Of a stretch of DNA of 64,000 bases, positions 52,101-60,332 are shown piece by piece. Each line of letters opens with the position of its first letter. Positions within the stretch are counted from its first letter, which is position 1. The notes under the pieces were generated by a model. It was not told where the DNA came from, made no database searches, and saw only the letters and a list, made by a program, of their open reading frames with translations. This DNA comes from Marinoscillum furvescens DSM 4134 (GTDB taxonomy: Bacteria; Bacteroidota; Bacteroidia; Cytophagales; Cyclobacteriaceae): assembly GCF_003386095.1 (NCBI RefSeq), contig NZ_QREG01000025.1, positions 1 through 64,000 on the forward strand, in the 5' to 3' direction. The position numbers and the translations under genes were made by a program.

Positions 52101-52762
52101 ACAATACGCTTACCGATAATGAGCAACAGCAAGGATGGAAATTGTTGTTTGATGGGAAGTCTACTGGTAAGCTGCGTAATTTCAAATCTGAAGATTTGGG
52201 AAAGAAATGGTCAGCAAAAGACGGTACCTTGCATTTTGCTGGCAAGGGGTCTGGAGATGGCTGGCAGGCTGAGGATGGAGGTGATATCATCCTGACAGAT
52301 CGCCCCTATGAAAACTATGAGTTTTCAATAGATTGGAAAATTTCCCAAGGGGGAAATAGTGGTATCATTTACCATGTAGTAGAAAGTGAAGATTTCGATT
52401 ATGTATGGCAAAGTGGCCCCGAGTATCAGTTGCTAGACAATGCTCGTCATCCTGACGGACAAATAGAAAAGCATCGAGCCGGAGATCTTTACGACATGAT
52501 CGAGACGAAATTTGTGACGGTAAATCCTCCTGGAGAGTGGAACCGAACAAGAATAAAGATCAAAGACGGGCATGTAGAACACTGGCTCAATGGCTATAAA
52601 GTGGTGGAATATGATCTGGGTACTCCAGAGTTTCAGGCCATGGTAGCGGCGAGTAAGTTTTCTGAAATGCCAGGATTTGGTCAAGCCAAGGCAGGACACA
52701 TCGCATTGCAGGATCACGGCGATGAGGTGTGGTTTAGAAATATAAAAATTAGACCATTATAA
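49121..52762 (+). CDS. Multidomain lipoprotein: cytochrome c, PA14, beta-propeller and DUF1080 (3-keto-glycoside hydrolase)
   Basis: The 1213-residue protein has a lipobox (LGC, Cys18). After an N-terminal beta region it has a c-type cytochrome (about 250-335) with CKSCH (Cys260, Cys263, His264) and a likely Met309 ligand in VWGEAVM. A PA14-like domain follows (about 360-510; RTVSDDGSRLFID, FELHYFQGGGGG). Then comes a propeller like those of the glucose/sorbosone dehydrogenase and DUF7133 families (about 540-880; FASGLRTPNGIGIGPDGEIFVADNQGDW). The C-terminus (about 1004-1213) is a DUF1080 domain (GWKLLFDGKSTGKLRNF, NSGIIYHV). DUF1080 enzymes act on 3-keto glycosides. The fusion suggests oxidation coupled to cleavage at a membrane; order and function are inferred. 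It is one base from the next gene. Confidence 0.85.
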   Translation: MKKLNVMITMLLVFALGCQEPQQKPDRPLKAWVFRSVLDEKPRMVTAALHDDVWVAYDARTASLYKAWKGGVNFDGAVYTTVHGPQPTSSGYAYYTDAEENVEWFVVEGGKVLTPEVQYRGHRFENNRVIFTYELKVGDRRIVVEESPEAIRRGSQNGLERKFTVQTAGEFRVGLYTTVSSLINERDYKTTGDFQVTSVDVDEYPGGSLTNVSGILTLNSEGATLLKSFFHEGFETAGESTSSDESMEMPGAALIERSDCKSCHNAEVKTVGPAYVSVARKYSDSEESVDMLAGKVIKGGSGVWGEAVMTPHPNLDEEDAKEMVRYILSLDDDEENDAEAWHAGTKTVPLKLKDQLRIAKETPGVAAYLYLYSGDQPNFETLKKDGAPIQGSVVSQIHVLEESDLGERTQDVAVLFKGNLRIDKTASYSFRTVSDDGSRLFIDDQMVVNNWGFHGAEPKDGEVYLTAGDHPFELHYFQGGGGGAVSFQWFDKQTGRFEVVPEDMMFVTSKDFLQVEAYVDEDKLVKAIPGDQRWLAGVHPAFDLFQARPDDFKPRVGGIDFLSADEMLVCTWDSLGPVYKVSNFRAENPDDIQVELIATGLAEPLGIEVVDGEIYVLQKQELTHLKDNDGDGIIDEYRTVSDDWKVSANFHEFAFGLVYKEGYFYGALATAILPGGASAQPQIEDRGKIVKISKETGEVEFIASGLRTPNGIGIGPDGEIFVADNQGDWLPASKINHVREGAWYGSRSVDPEGTQGMVQDEPVVWLPQDDIGNSPSTPVYLDKGPYAGQMIHCEVTHGGIKRVFVEQVDDIYQGAVFRFSQGLEAGINRLAWAPDGSLLAGGIGVSGNWGQVGKLNYGLQRLVYNEQSVFEMLSVSARSNGFEVIFTEPIAAGQNISADDFYIERFYFEPTAEYGGPKLDQTELEPTSFQLSEDRKKIFFELDGLKEKHVVYLRIRRPFVSELQHELWTTEAWYTLTNIPGDKPGFTSDYTVQHNTLTDNEQQQGWKLLFDGKSTGKLRNFKSEDLGKKWSAKDGTLHFAGKGSGDGWQAEDGGDIILTDRPYENYEFSIDWKISQGGNSGIIYHVVESEDFDYVWQSGPEYQLLDNARHPDGQIEKHRAGDLYDMIETKFVTVNPPGEWNRTRIKIKDGHVEHWLNGYKVVEYDLGTPEFQAMVAASKFSEMPGFGQAKAGHIALQDHGDEVWFRNIKIRPL

Positions 52763-52763
52763 C

Positions 52764-55361
52764 GTGAGGAAAATTGTACTATTGGCCGTAGTGGCTATCA
52801 TTGGCGCATGCAGTGAGCATGCGCCATCAGATTCATCAGATTTAACACCACCTGAAGAAAGTAGATTCGTTCAGGAAATTTTTGAAACTAACCTTTATGA
52901 GCCCACAGAGTTGGTGGTGCTTCCAAAAGGAAACAAGATTTTGTTTACACAAAGGAGGGGACAGATTTTTGAGTATGACATTCCTTCTGAGCAGCTGAGG
53001 ATGTACGACTCTATCCCGGTGTTTTCCACCTTTGAGCATGGCCTCATGGGGATAGCACTAGACCCTGAATTCAAACAGAATAATTGGCTTTACATTTATT
53101 ATTCACCAGTGGGGGATGAGCCTGTGCAATACTTATCCAGGTTTACGTATTCGGCCTCTGGGTTGAAAAACGAAAAAGTTGTACTCGAAGTACCCGTACA
53201 GCGTGAAACATGCTGTCACACTGGTGGGTCTATAGAGTTTGGCCCTGATGGTTTGCTGTATCTTTCCACTGGAGATGATACCAACCCTTTTGCCTCTAAT
53301 GGTTTTTCTCCATCAGACGAACGACCGGGTCGTAAATCATGGGATGCCCAGCGGACCTCAAGTAATACCAATGATTTGAGAGGGAAAATCCTTCGGATAA
53401 AACCTGAGCCAGATGGATCTTACAGTATTCCTAAAGGCAACTTATTTGAAGACAATGATCCTCGTACACGGCCTGAGATCTATGTGATGGGCTGTAGAAA
53501 CCCATATAGAATTGGAATCGATTCAAAACGCGGCTGGTTGTTTTGGGGTGATGTGGGGCCTGATGCCCGAAATGATAAAGAGAACAGAGGTCCCAGGGGA
53601 CATGATGAATGGAATGTGGCAAAATCTCCTGGATATTATGGATGGCCGCTCTTCGTTGGCAAAAACTATGCATACAACAGGTACGATTTTGAAACGGGAG
53701 AGTCCTTTGCGAAGCATGATCCTAAAAAGCCGATCAATCAATCGGTAAATAATACTGGATTGCGCGAATTGCCTCCAGCCAGACCAGCTACTATTTATTA
53801 TCCATATGCTAAAACGGACATATTCCCGCAGGTTGGCAGTGGCGGTCGCAATGCTATGGCGGGTCCGGTGTACTACAGTGACCAATATCAGGGCCGAGAA
53901 AAGTTCCCAAAATTCTTTGATGGACGCGTGCCTTTCTTTGACTGGATGCGTGGGTTCGTTTTCTTTCTGGAGCTGGATGAAGAAGGCCAGCCTACAGACT
54001 GGTACCCTTTCATGCCCAATACCAAGTTCAATAACCTGATAGATATGGAATTTGGACCGGATGGTACGTTGTATCTTCTGGAATACGGAACAGGGTGGTT
54101 TTCACGCAATGAAAATGCTAAGCTATCACGTGTGCGTTATGTTGCAGGAAATAGACCTCCTGTGTTGGAAGCCTCTGCTTCGGTAACCAAAGGTACCTCG
54201 CCGCTCACGGTGGTGTTTGACGCATCCAAATCCTATGATTATGACGGTCACTCGTTGAAGTTTACCTGGGATTTTGATGGGGAGATTTTGAACGACTCAG
54301 TGGTAACCTACACTTTCGATGAGGACGGAGTTTACTATCCGGAATTGGTGGTTTCAGATCCTAAAGGCGGTAAGCGTTCACAGCAGTTTGTCATCGAAGT
54401 AGGAAATGAGCCCCCAGTTGTACAGATAGCCATTGATGGAAATGAAAGCTTTTTCTGGCCTGGACGAAACGTAACATACGAAGTGAAAGTATCTGATCTG
54501 GAAGACGAGCAGAATGGTGAGATAGATGAATCCAAAATTGCTTTTGAGATTTCCCACTTTCAATCTTCAGATCAGGCCGAAGCGCTCGGACACCAGGTGC
54601 CAGTAGCTGGAGGCTTGGAATTGATCAATTCTCTGGACTGTATGGGATGTCACAAGATTGACGGTCCTTCGATAGGTCCTTCTTACCAGCAAGTAGCAAA
54701 GCGTTATCAAAATGAGCAAAATGCTGTAAACTATCTGGCCCATAAAATCATCAATGGAGGTGGAGGAGTTTGGGGAGAGCAAGCAATGTCTGCCCATCCA
54801 GATCTGAGCAACGATGATGCGGAGAGTATAGTAAACTATATACTCTCACTGGCTCAGCCTAAAGGTGACCCTCTTGCAGGTACTTTTGTCACGGAAAAGG
54901 AGGAAGGCAGATATTTGTTTTCTGCAAGCTATGAGGATCAGGGTAAAGGATCACTTAAGCCTATTTTGGAGCGTAAGAATATTTGGCTCATGCCGTATAG
55001 TCTTCCAGGAGATGATTTTGACGATTCTAATGATATTCAGGCTCGAGGAGGACGTATCAATAGTATTTATCATGGTTCTTGGGTGAGCTATGAATCTGTA
55101 GATCTGACTGGAATCAAAGGGCTAAATCTTAAGCTAAATCGGGTGAGACCTGTAATAGTGGAAGTGAGAAGTGGTTCAGCTGAAGGTCAACTTTTAGGTA
55201 AGAATGAAATACAGGAAGGTGAAAACCCTGAGGAACTGACTATCAGTTTACAGGGAGCTACAGGCTTTCACAATGTATTTGTCGTCTTTAAAAAACCAGG
55301 TGTAAAAGATCAACTGATTCGAGTAAATAGAGTGGAGTTTTTACCTGAGTCTAACCAATAG
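52764..55361 (+). CDS. GSDH-type sugar dehydrogenase with PKD, cytochrome c and CBM6-like domains
   Basis: The 865-residue lipoprotein starts at GTG 52764 and has lipobox GAC (Cys16). Residues about 40-455 form the glucose/sorbosone dehydrogenase (PQQ-binding type) propeller: ELVVLPKGNKILFTQRRG, HGLMGIALDPEF, CCHTGGSIEFGPDGLLYLSTGDD and GRNAMAGPVYY. A PKD domain follows (about 460-545; KFTWDFDGE). A cytochrome c has CMGCH (Cys626, Cys629, His630) and Met675. A CBM6-like domain ends the protein (about 715-865). Electrons from sugar oxidation would pass to the attached heme. Its heme domain is closely similar to that of the preceding protein (GG-GVWGE-M-HP-L), so the pair probably works together. 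Confidence 0.87.
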   Translation: MRKIVLLAVVAIIGACSEHAPSDSSDLTPPEESRFVQEIFETNLYEPTELVVLPKGNKILFTQRRGQIFEYDIPSEQLRMYDSIPVFSTFEHGLMGIALDPEFKQNNWLYIYYSPVGDEPVQYLSRFTYSASGLKNEKVVLEVPVQRETCCHTGGSIEFGPDGLLYLSTGDDTNPFASNGFSPSDERPGRKSWDAQRTSSNTNDLRGKILRIKPEPDGSYSIPKGNLFEDNDPRTRPEIYVMGCRNPYRIGIDSKRGWLFWGDVGPDARNDKENRGPRGHDEWNVAKSPGYYGWPLFVGKNYAYNRYDFETGESFAKHDPKKPINQSVNNTGLRELPPARPATIYYPYAKTDIFPQVGSGGRNAMAGPVYYSDQYQGREKFPKFFDGRVPFFDWMRGFVFFLELDEEGQPTDWYPFMPNTKFNNLIDMEFGPDGTLYLLEYGTGWFSRNENAKLSRVRYVAGNRPPVLEASASVTKGTSPLTVVFDASKSYDYDGHSLKFTWDFDGEILNDSVVTYTFDEDGVYYPELVVSDPKGGKRSQQFVIEVGNEPPVVQIAIDGNESFFWPGRNVTYEVKVSDLEDEQNGEIDESKIAFEISHFQSSDQAEALGHQVPVAGGLELINSLDCMGCHKIDGPSIGPSYQQVAKRYQNEQNAVNYLAHKIINGGGGVWGEQAMSAHPDLSNDDAESIVNYILSLAQPKGDPLAGTFVTEKEEGRYLFSASYEDQGKGSLKPILERKNIWLMPYSLPGDDFDDSNDIQARGGRINSIYHGSWVSYESVDLTGIKGLNLKLNRVRPVIVEVRSGSAEGQLLGKNEIQEGENPEELTISLQGATGFHNVFVVFKKPGVKDQLIRVNRVEFLPESNQ

Positions 55362-55365
55362 CAAT

Positions 55366-56247
55366 ATGTATAAAGAAAGAAGAAAGTTTATCAAAACCAG
55401 TGCTGTAGCTTCGGCTGCAGTGCTGTTGATGCCATCGTGCGTAACGAAAACCGGTAAAGAAGCAGCTACTGCCGCTATAGCGGGTGAACAACCACAAATC
55501 GGGTTGGGACTTTATACGGTGAGAAACCAGATGGCACAGGACCCAAAAGGTACTTTGGAAAAAATAGCGGAAATTGGCTACAAGAAAATTGAGCCGTTTG
55601 GGTTTGATGGGGAAAAAGTCTTTGGCATGACAGCTAAAGAATTCAAACAGATTGCAGATGATCTTGGGCTACAAGTAGTCAGTGGTCACATAGATCCCTC
55701 GGTATTCCAAAATAAGTTTGAGGCCTCTCTTGATTTTTTTGCAGAAGTAGGGCAGCAATATGCTGTATGGCCTTACCAACCAGCCGACCAACGCTCGCTG
55801 GATGATTATAAAATGATCGCTGAGACCTTAAGTAGCTGTGCTGAACAAGCCAAAAAAGTAGGGGTAAATGTGTGCTATCACAATCATGACTTTGAGTATG
55901 AGCTGGTAGATGGGGAAGTGCCTCTGTATTTATTGAGAGACCAAACCGATAAGGCTGTTCAGTTTGAACTGGACCTCTACTGGGTCACCAAGGCAGGGAA
56001 AAAGCCTGTAGAGGAATTTAAAAAGTTTGATGGTAGAGTGCCGCTTTGGCATGTGAAAGACATGGCGAATACAGAGCAGCGTGGATTTGCCGAAGTGGGC
56101 GAAGGAATCATAGATTACAAAGAAGTGTTTGCGAACAAAGAGCTCTCAGGTATGAAGCACTTCTTTGTAGAACAGGACCAATCTGCAGACCCTATGAAGA
56201 GCATTGAAATTTCTTTTAAAAACTTAACAGAAAAGATACTAGCGTAA
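55366..56247 (+). CDS. Exported sugar isomerase/epimerase, TIM barrel
   Basis: The 293-residue protein begins with a Tat-type lipoprotein leader (MYKERRKFIKTSAVASAAVLLMPSC). The TIM barrel has IGLGLYTVRNQM, metal ligands in VCYHNHDFEYE, FELDLYWVTKAG, PLWHVKDMANTEQ and a final FFVEQDQSADPM. Export of this normally cytoplasmic fold to the periplasm is a known feature of 3-keto-glycoside gene sets. It lies 4 bases after the dehydrogenase gene and abuts the TonB-receptor gene with no gap. Confidence 0.87.
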   Translation: MYKERRKFIKTSAVASAAVLLMPSCVTKTGKEAATAAIAGEQPQIGLGLYTVRNQMAQDPKGTLEKIAEIGYKKIEPFGFDGEKVFGMTAKEFKQIADDLGLQVVSGHIDPSVFQNKFEASLDFFAEVGQQYAVWPYQPADQRSLDDYKMIAETLSSCAEQAKKVGVNVCYHNHDFEYELVDGEVPLYLLRDQTDKAVQFELDLYWVTKAGKKPVEEFKKFDGRVPLWHVKDMANTEQRGFAEVGEGIIDYKEVFANKELSGMKHFFVEQDQSADPMKSIEISFKNLTEKILA

Positions 56248-58407
56248 ATGAAGTACATGATGGGGATGGTGCTATTGCTGAGCACCACGTGGTTGAGCGC
56301 GCAAAAAATAACTGGACGAGTGGTGGATGAGGTAAGCCTGGAGGGCTTGCCTGGAGCTACCGTGCAAGTGATCGATGGAGAGGCCGGTGCCGTCACTGAC
56401 GAATCCGGGTTTTTTGATTTGGAGGTAAATGAACCAGGACGCTACACGCTGCAGGTATCCTATGTGGGGTATCAGATGAGGCAAGTGACAGAAGTGTGGG
56501 TACGCTCTGGTAAGTCTACCTGGCAAGATATATCCCTACAGCGAACTTATCTGAATGCTGTGATGGTAACTGACAGTAGAAATTACGAAACACCAGGAAG
56601 CATTCAGATTACAGAAGAGCAAATCAATCGTTTTGCGGCTACTTATTACGACCCGGCCCGTCTTGTGACCAGTTCGCCAGATGTTGCCGTAGCGAATGAT
56701 CAAAACAATCAAGTGTCTATTCGTGGCTTGTCACCAGACTACAACGTCTGGAGGCTAGAGGGTGTGGAAGTGGTAAACCCCAACCACCTGGCCAATGCGG
56801 GGACGTTTTTGGATCGTCCATCGGCTACCGGAGGTGGGGTAAATATGCTGAGCGCCCAGATGCTGAGCCAATCGAGCTTACAGTATGGAGCTTTTGGTGT
56901 AGGTTATGGCAATAGTTTAGCAGGAGTGTTTGACATGACACTGAAAAATGGTGCTTCGGATCAGCGAAAGTACACCGCTCAGGCTTCACTGATTGGATTG
57001 GACTTTGCCACGGAAGGTCCCTTCAAAGAAGGCGGAAGGGCGACCTATGCAGCGAATTATCGCTATTCCTTTACCGGACTACTTACCAGCTTTGGAGTGG
57101 ATTTTGGAGGTGAGTCTATAGGCTTTCAAGACCTGGCAATGTCTATCTCACTTCCAGTAGGCAAACGCACGAACCTGAAGATTTTTGGTGTAGGAGGTTT
57201 GAGCTTCAATAATTTCGACCATAGAACCTTTGAGGAGTCTGAGGAGCAAAAGGACAGAAGTGATATCTATTACGAAAACAAAACAGGTATCGTAGGGGCC
57301 TCTTTGAACACTACACTGGCACATAGTAGTTTGAATACATCACTTGCTGTTTCGGGGTATAGCACAGAGCGAGACCAGTTTTTTTACAATGAAAACGACG
57401 AACAGGAAGGAGCCCTACTTTATGCAAACGAACAACGTATCATAAGTTTGAACAGCGAATACCAGCGCTATCTGGGTGGAGCAGTTTGGAAGTTGGGAGT
57501 CCAGGCCAATAGTTATTTGTGGAACCCCAATATTACTGACGAAGCACTGGAAGTGTTGGAGGTTTCTCAATACCTGGTACGACCCTATACCGAGCTGGAG
57601 GCGCCCCTGGCTAAGCGTACGCGTCTTACTGCGGGGGTGAGCTTTACAGGTAGCAACGAAGGGCAAACGGTGGATTACCGCGTCTTTGTTAAACAATTGT
57701 TGGGCGATAGGCAAAGCATGTACGTGGGTGGAGGACAATACAGTCAGCTCTTAAACCCTAATAATTCCATAGCCAACAACCCATTTGGTTTTCAGCTTTG
57801 GAAAAACAACTATGACCTTCAGCGGAGTTATCGTTTGATGCTGGGACATTCGTGGACTGGTTCTTTGGTACAAATACAATCCGAGCTGTTTGCCTATCAG
57901 GTGCCAGACATAAACGAAAATAGCGCACTGTACAGCTATGGCTTATCAGTACATGCAGACCGTAAAATAGCGTCGGGCCTGTATTACCGTGTTGGAGGTA
58001 GTGTTTTTGAGTCAGGGTTTACAGAGTCTGAAGAAGAGCTTCATACTGATACCGGTTTCAACCTGAGTGCATCTGCAGGTAAAGAGTGGAATACTTCCAA
58101 AAAAGGAAAGAATAAGCGGTTTTCAGTAGATGTTCGCGGAATGATGCAGGGTGGGCAACATTACCCGGAAATCGGCAGTAGCTCCATGGTAAATTACTAC
58201 CAGGTGGGTACATATGTGCGGGCAGATGTTCGATTGGTATGGACACGCTTTCACGAAAACCGAACCTCCTCTATAGCATTGGATTTGCAAAATGCTGCTG
58301 GAATCAAAAACGAGGCATATCGTTATTATGATAGTTTTACAGGCCAGGAAGAAACGAAATATCAACTCGGACTCATTCCAATTCTTGCCTATCGGGTGGA
58401 GTGGTAG
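56248..58407 (+). CDS. TonB-dependent outer membrane receptor
   Basis: The 719-residue protein has a signal peptide ending in SAQ, a carboxypeptidase-D-like regulatory domain (about 20-105; GRVVDEVSLEGLPGATVQVIDG), a plug (about 120-215) and a beta barrel ending in the aromatic residue Trp. It would import a sugar or siderophore using TonB energy. No SusD partner follows, unlike typical polysaccharide loci. It begins directly after the stop codon of the isomerase gene and is the last gene of the plus-strand locus. Confidence 0.87.
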   Translation: MKYMMGMVLLLSTTWLSAQKITGRVVDEVSLEGLPGATVQVIDGEAGAVTDESGFFDLEVNEPGRYTLQVSYVGYQMRQVTEVWVRSGKSTWQDISLQRTYLNAVMVTDSRNYETPGSIQITEEQINRFAATYYDPARLVTSSPDVAVANDQNNQVSIRGLSPDYNVWRLEGVEVVNPNHLANAGTFLDRPSATGGGVNMLSAQMLSQSSLQYGAFGVGYGNSLAGVFDMTLKNGASDQRKYTAQASLIGLDFATEGPFKEGGRATYAANYRYSFTGLLTSFGVDFGGESIGFQDLAMSISLPVGKRTNLKIFGVGGLSFNNFDHRTFEESEEQKDRSDIYYENKTGIVGASLNTTLAHSSLNTSLAVSGYSTERDQFFYNENDEQEGALLYANEQRIISLNSEYQRYLGGAVWKLGVQANSYLWNPNITDEALEVLEVSQYLVRPYTELEAPLAKRTRLTAGVSFTGSNEGQTVDYRVFVKQLLGDRQSMYVGGGQYSQLLNPNNSIANNPFGFQLWKNNYDLQRSYRLMLGHSWTGSLVQIQSELFAYQVPDINENSALYSYGLSVHADRKIASGLYYRVGGSVFESGFTESEEELHTDTGFNLSASAGKEWNTSKKGKNKRFSVDVRGMMQGGQHYPEIGSSSMVNYYQVGTYVRADVRLVWTRFHENRTSSIALDLQNAAGIKNEAYRYYDSFTGQEETKYQLGLIPILAYRVEW

Positions 58408-58427
58408 ACTGCAATAGATACGCATTG

Positions 58428-58460
58428 AAAGCCCATCAGATATTATTTCTGATGGGCTTT
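58428..58460. terminator. Terminator between the TonB receptor and DinB genes
   Basis: Perfect 13-base arms (58428-58440 and 58448-58460) with a 7-base loop; a T run follows on the plus strand. It can serve the convergent transcripts on both sides. Confidence 0.85.
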
Positions 58461-58480
58461 TTCAATTCTATCTCATGTCC

Positions 58481-59005
58481 CTAAGTATTTAGAATGCGAA
58501 GGTACTGTTTCCAGGGGCCTACTTTATGCTGGTATTGTGATGCCATTACTCTAGCAATTTGACCGATGTGATTAAGGTCATGTGTGACCCAGGTAGCCAG
58601 GAGCTCACCTGCAGTTACTCTTCCCAGCTCTGGATGAATTCCTGTTTTCTTTAAATCTTCGGCAGAAAGGTTTTTTGATTTTAAAATGCTCACGTTTGCC
58701 AAACGCAGTTCTTTAAACTCACTCAGAAGTGTGTTGATTGATTTGTTTTTGCTTTTCTCAAATTGTGCAAACCGGTCAAAAGGATCAAATGGTTGTGATT
58801 CACCCTGGTCCATAATGATCTCCAACCGTGGAATCCAGTCTGTTTCTTCTCCATGGATAAGGTGGCCTAGAATATCAAACGGACTCCAGGTGTCAGGCCC
58901 TTCATTTGGGTGTGTCCAGTTGTCGCTAAGCCCTTTCAACAACCCTTCCAAAGTGTCTGGCGTTCGTTTCAGTAGCTCTATACCATGTGATAAGTCATCG
59001 TTCAT
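58481..59005 (-). CDS. DinB family protein
   Basis: The 174-residue protein shows the four-helix DinB fold: IELLKRTPDTLEGLLKGLSDNW, WSPFDILGHLIHGEETDWIPRLEII with a metal-binding His, and TWVTHDLNHIGQIARVMASQY with two further His ligands. DinB proteins are metal-dependent thiol transferases or of unknown function. It lies 12 bases after the secreted oxidoreductase gene on the same strand, so they may share a transcript. Confidence 0.9.
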   Translation of the reverse strand: MNDDLSHGIELLKRTPDTLEGLLKGLSDNWTHPNEGPDTWSPFDILGHLIHGEETDWIPRLEIIMDQGESQPFDPFDRFAQFEKSKNKSINTLLSEFKELRLANVSILKSKNLSAEDLKKTGIHPELGRVTAGELLATWVTHDLNHIGQIARVMASQYQHKVGPWKQYLRILNT

Positions 59006-59017
59006 ATTTAATAGAGG

Positions 59018-60130
59018 TCAATGGTCTTGAGTTAAAGATATTGTCTTTTTCGATTCAATACTTGCTTTGGCGGCCTCTAATATTTCCATTACGATGAGGT
59101 TGTTTTCTAAAGCAGAAAGGTCTGCCGGAGACAGCTGATGGGTTCCCCGCACTATAGCCGCCAACAACGCAAAAGGATCATGGAAAGGTGCTGGTCGCTC
59201 CGGGAGATCCCATACGGTCTCCTCATAGCCATCATATCCTTCACTCATGTGTAGTTTCAACGTATTTCTATCTTTGGCAAATAGTACACCAGTCTCTCCA
59301 TAGATTTCCATGTCCTTTCTACCTATCGGCCAGTTCCATGAGGGCTCGATGATGGCCCCACATGATGCGTAAGTAAGCAAAATCGTGGCATCATCTTCTA
59401 CATCGGGATTGTTTTCGGGCTGTAGTTGCTGGGCTACGGCGGTGACAGTGAGCGGTCGCTCTCCACTCATCAGCCAGGTCATTAGATTGGCGCCATAGCA
59501 ACCAAAATCCATCAGTGCGCCACCGCCGTTGTGCTTAGGATCTGTTAGCCATTCCAAAAACTCCTCGTTTACTCCGATTTTCTTCGGACCTTTATGTCCA
59601 TCACGCACGATTATTTTTCTGATTTCTCCTATTTGATCAGCCTCGACAAGATCCCGGGCTTTGTGATTGGAGGGGTACCATGTAGTCTCATAGTTCGTAA
59701 GGAGGTGAATGTCATGGTCAAGTGCCAGTTTGGCCATTTTTTGTGCATGGTCCATTGATACAGCCAGAGGTTTTTCTACCATCACATGAATGCCAAGAGG
59801 AGCGCAGGTTTGTACTACTTCCAAGTGTTCGTAAATAGTGCCAAAGGCGGTTACGGCTTCCGGTTTTGTTTTTTGGATCATTTCTTCCAAGGACGGGTAA
59901 ACCAAATCCATGGATAGTCCGTGTTGTTTTATGTATCGTGTGGCAAGCTCCAGGTTTGGCTCGGCTATGCCTACGATTTCTATGTCATCTGCGGGTGCTC
60001 TGCCTAGCAGCCAGTGTACATGGGTGTGGGTCAAGCCTGCAATTCCAATTTTTAATGGCTGCTGTTTTGTGGGTTGGCTTTGTGACATGCTGCTTAGTGT
60101 GAGGCAAATTAGTGCAATAAATAACTTCAT
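59018..60130 (-). CDS. Secreted Gfo/Idh/MocA family oxidoreductase
   Basis: The 370-residue protein has a signal peptide (MKLFIALICLTLSSMSQSQ) before the Rossmann loop KIGIAGLTHTHVHWLLGR. It shows EKPLAVSMDHAQKMAKLA, LTNYETTWYPSNHKARDLV and GGGALMDFGCYGANLMTWL. It is the third enzyme of this family in the block, and the only one with an export signal. Periplasmic oxidoreductases of this type carry a tightly bound cofactor; that is inferred here. It is followed by the DinB gene. Confidence 0.88.
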   Translation of the reverse strand: MKLFIALICLTLSSMSQSQPTKQQPLKIGIAGLTHTHVHWLLGRAPADDIEIVGIAEPNLELATRYIKQHGLSMDLVYPSLEEMIQKTKPEAVTAFGTIYEHLEVVQTCAPLGIHVMVEKPLAVSMDHAQKMAKLALDHDIHLLTNYETTWYPSNHKARDLVEADQIGEIRKIIVRDGHKGPKKIGVNEEFLEWLTDPKHNGGGALMDFGCYGANLMTWLMSGERPLTVTAVAQQLQPENNPDVEDDATILLTYASCGAIIEPSWNWPIGRKDMEIYGETGVLFAKDRNTLKLHMSEGYDGYEETVWDLPERPAPFHDPFALLAAIVRGTHQLSPADLSALENNLIVMEILEAAKASIESKKTISLTQDH

Positions 60131-60332
60131 ACTTCTTTATATTTAACATTGAATTGGAGCAAGTTAGTAAATGGAGTAGGAGAGAAAGGTAGTAGGTGAC
60201 AACTCTTTACAATATCACAGCACGACATCCAACTATTGCTTTCATACGTAAAAATACCGAGCCTATTTTACCGTTATTTTTAGATGACACATTATTGGTG
60301 GTCATTTTATCATTGCCTAAACTCCTATTGAT

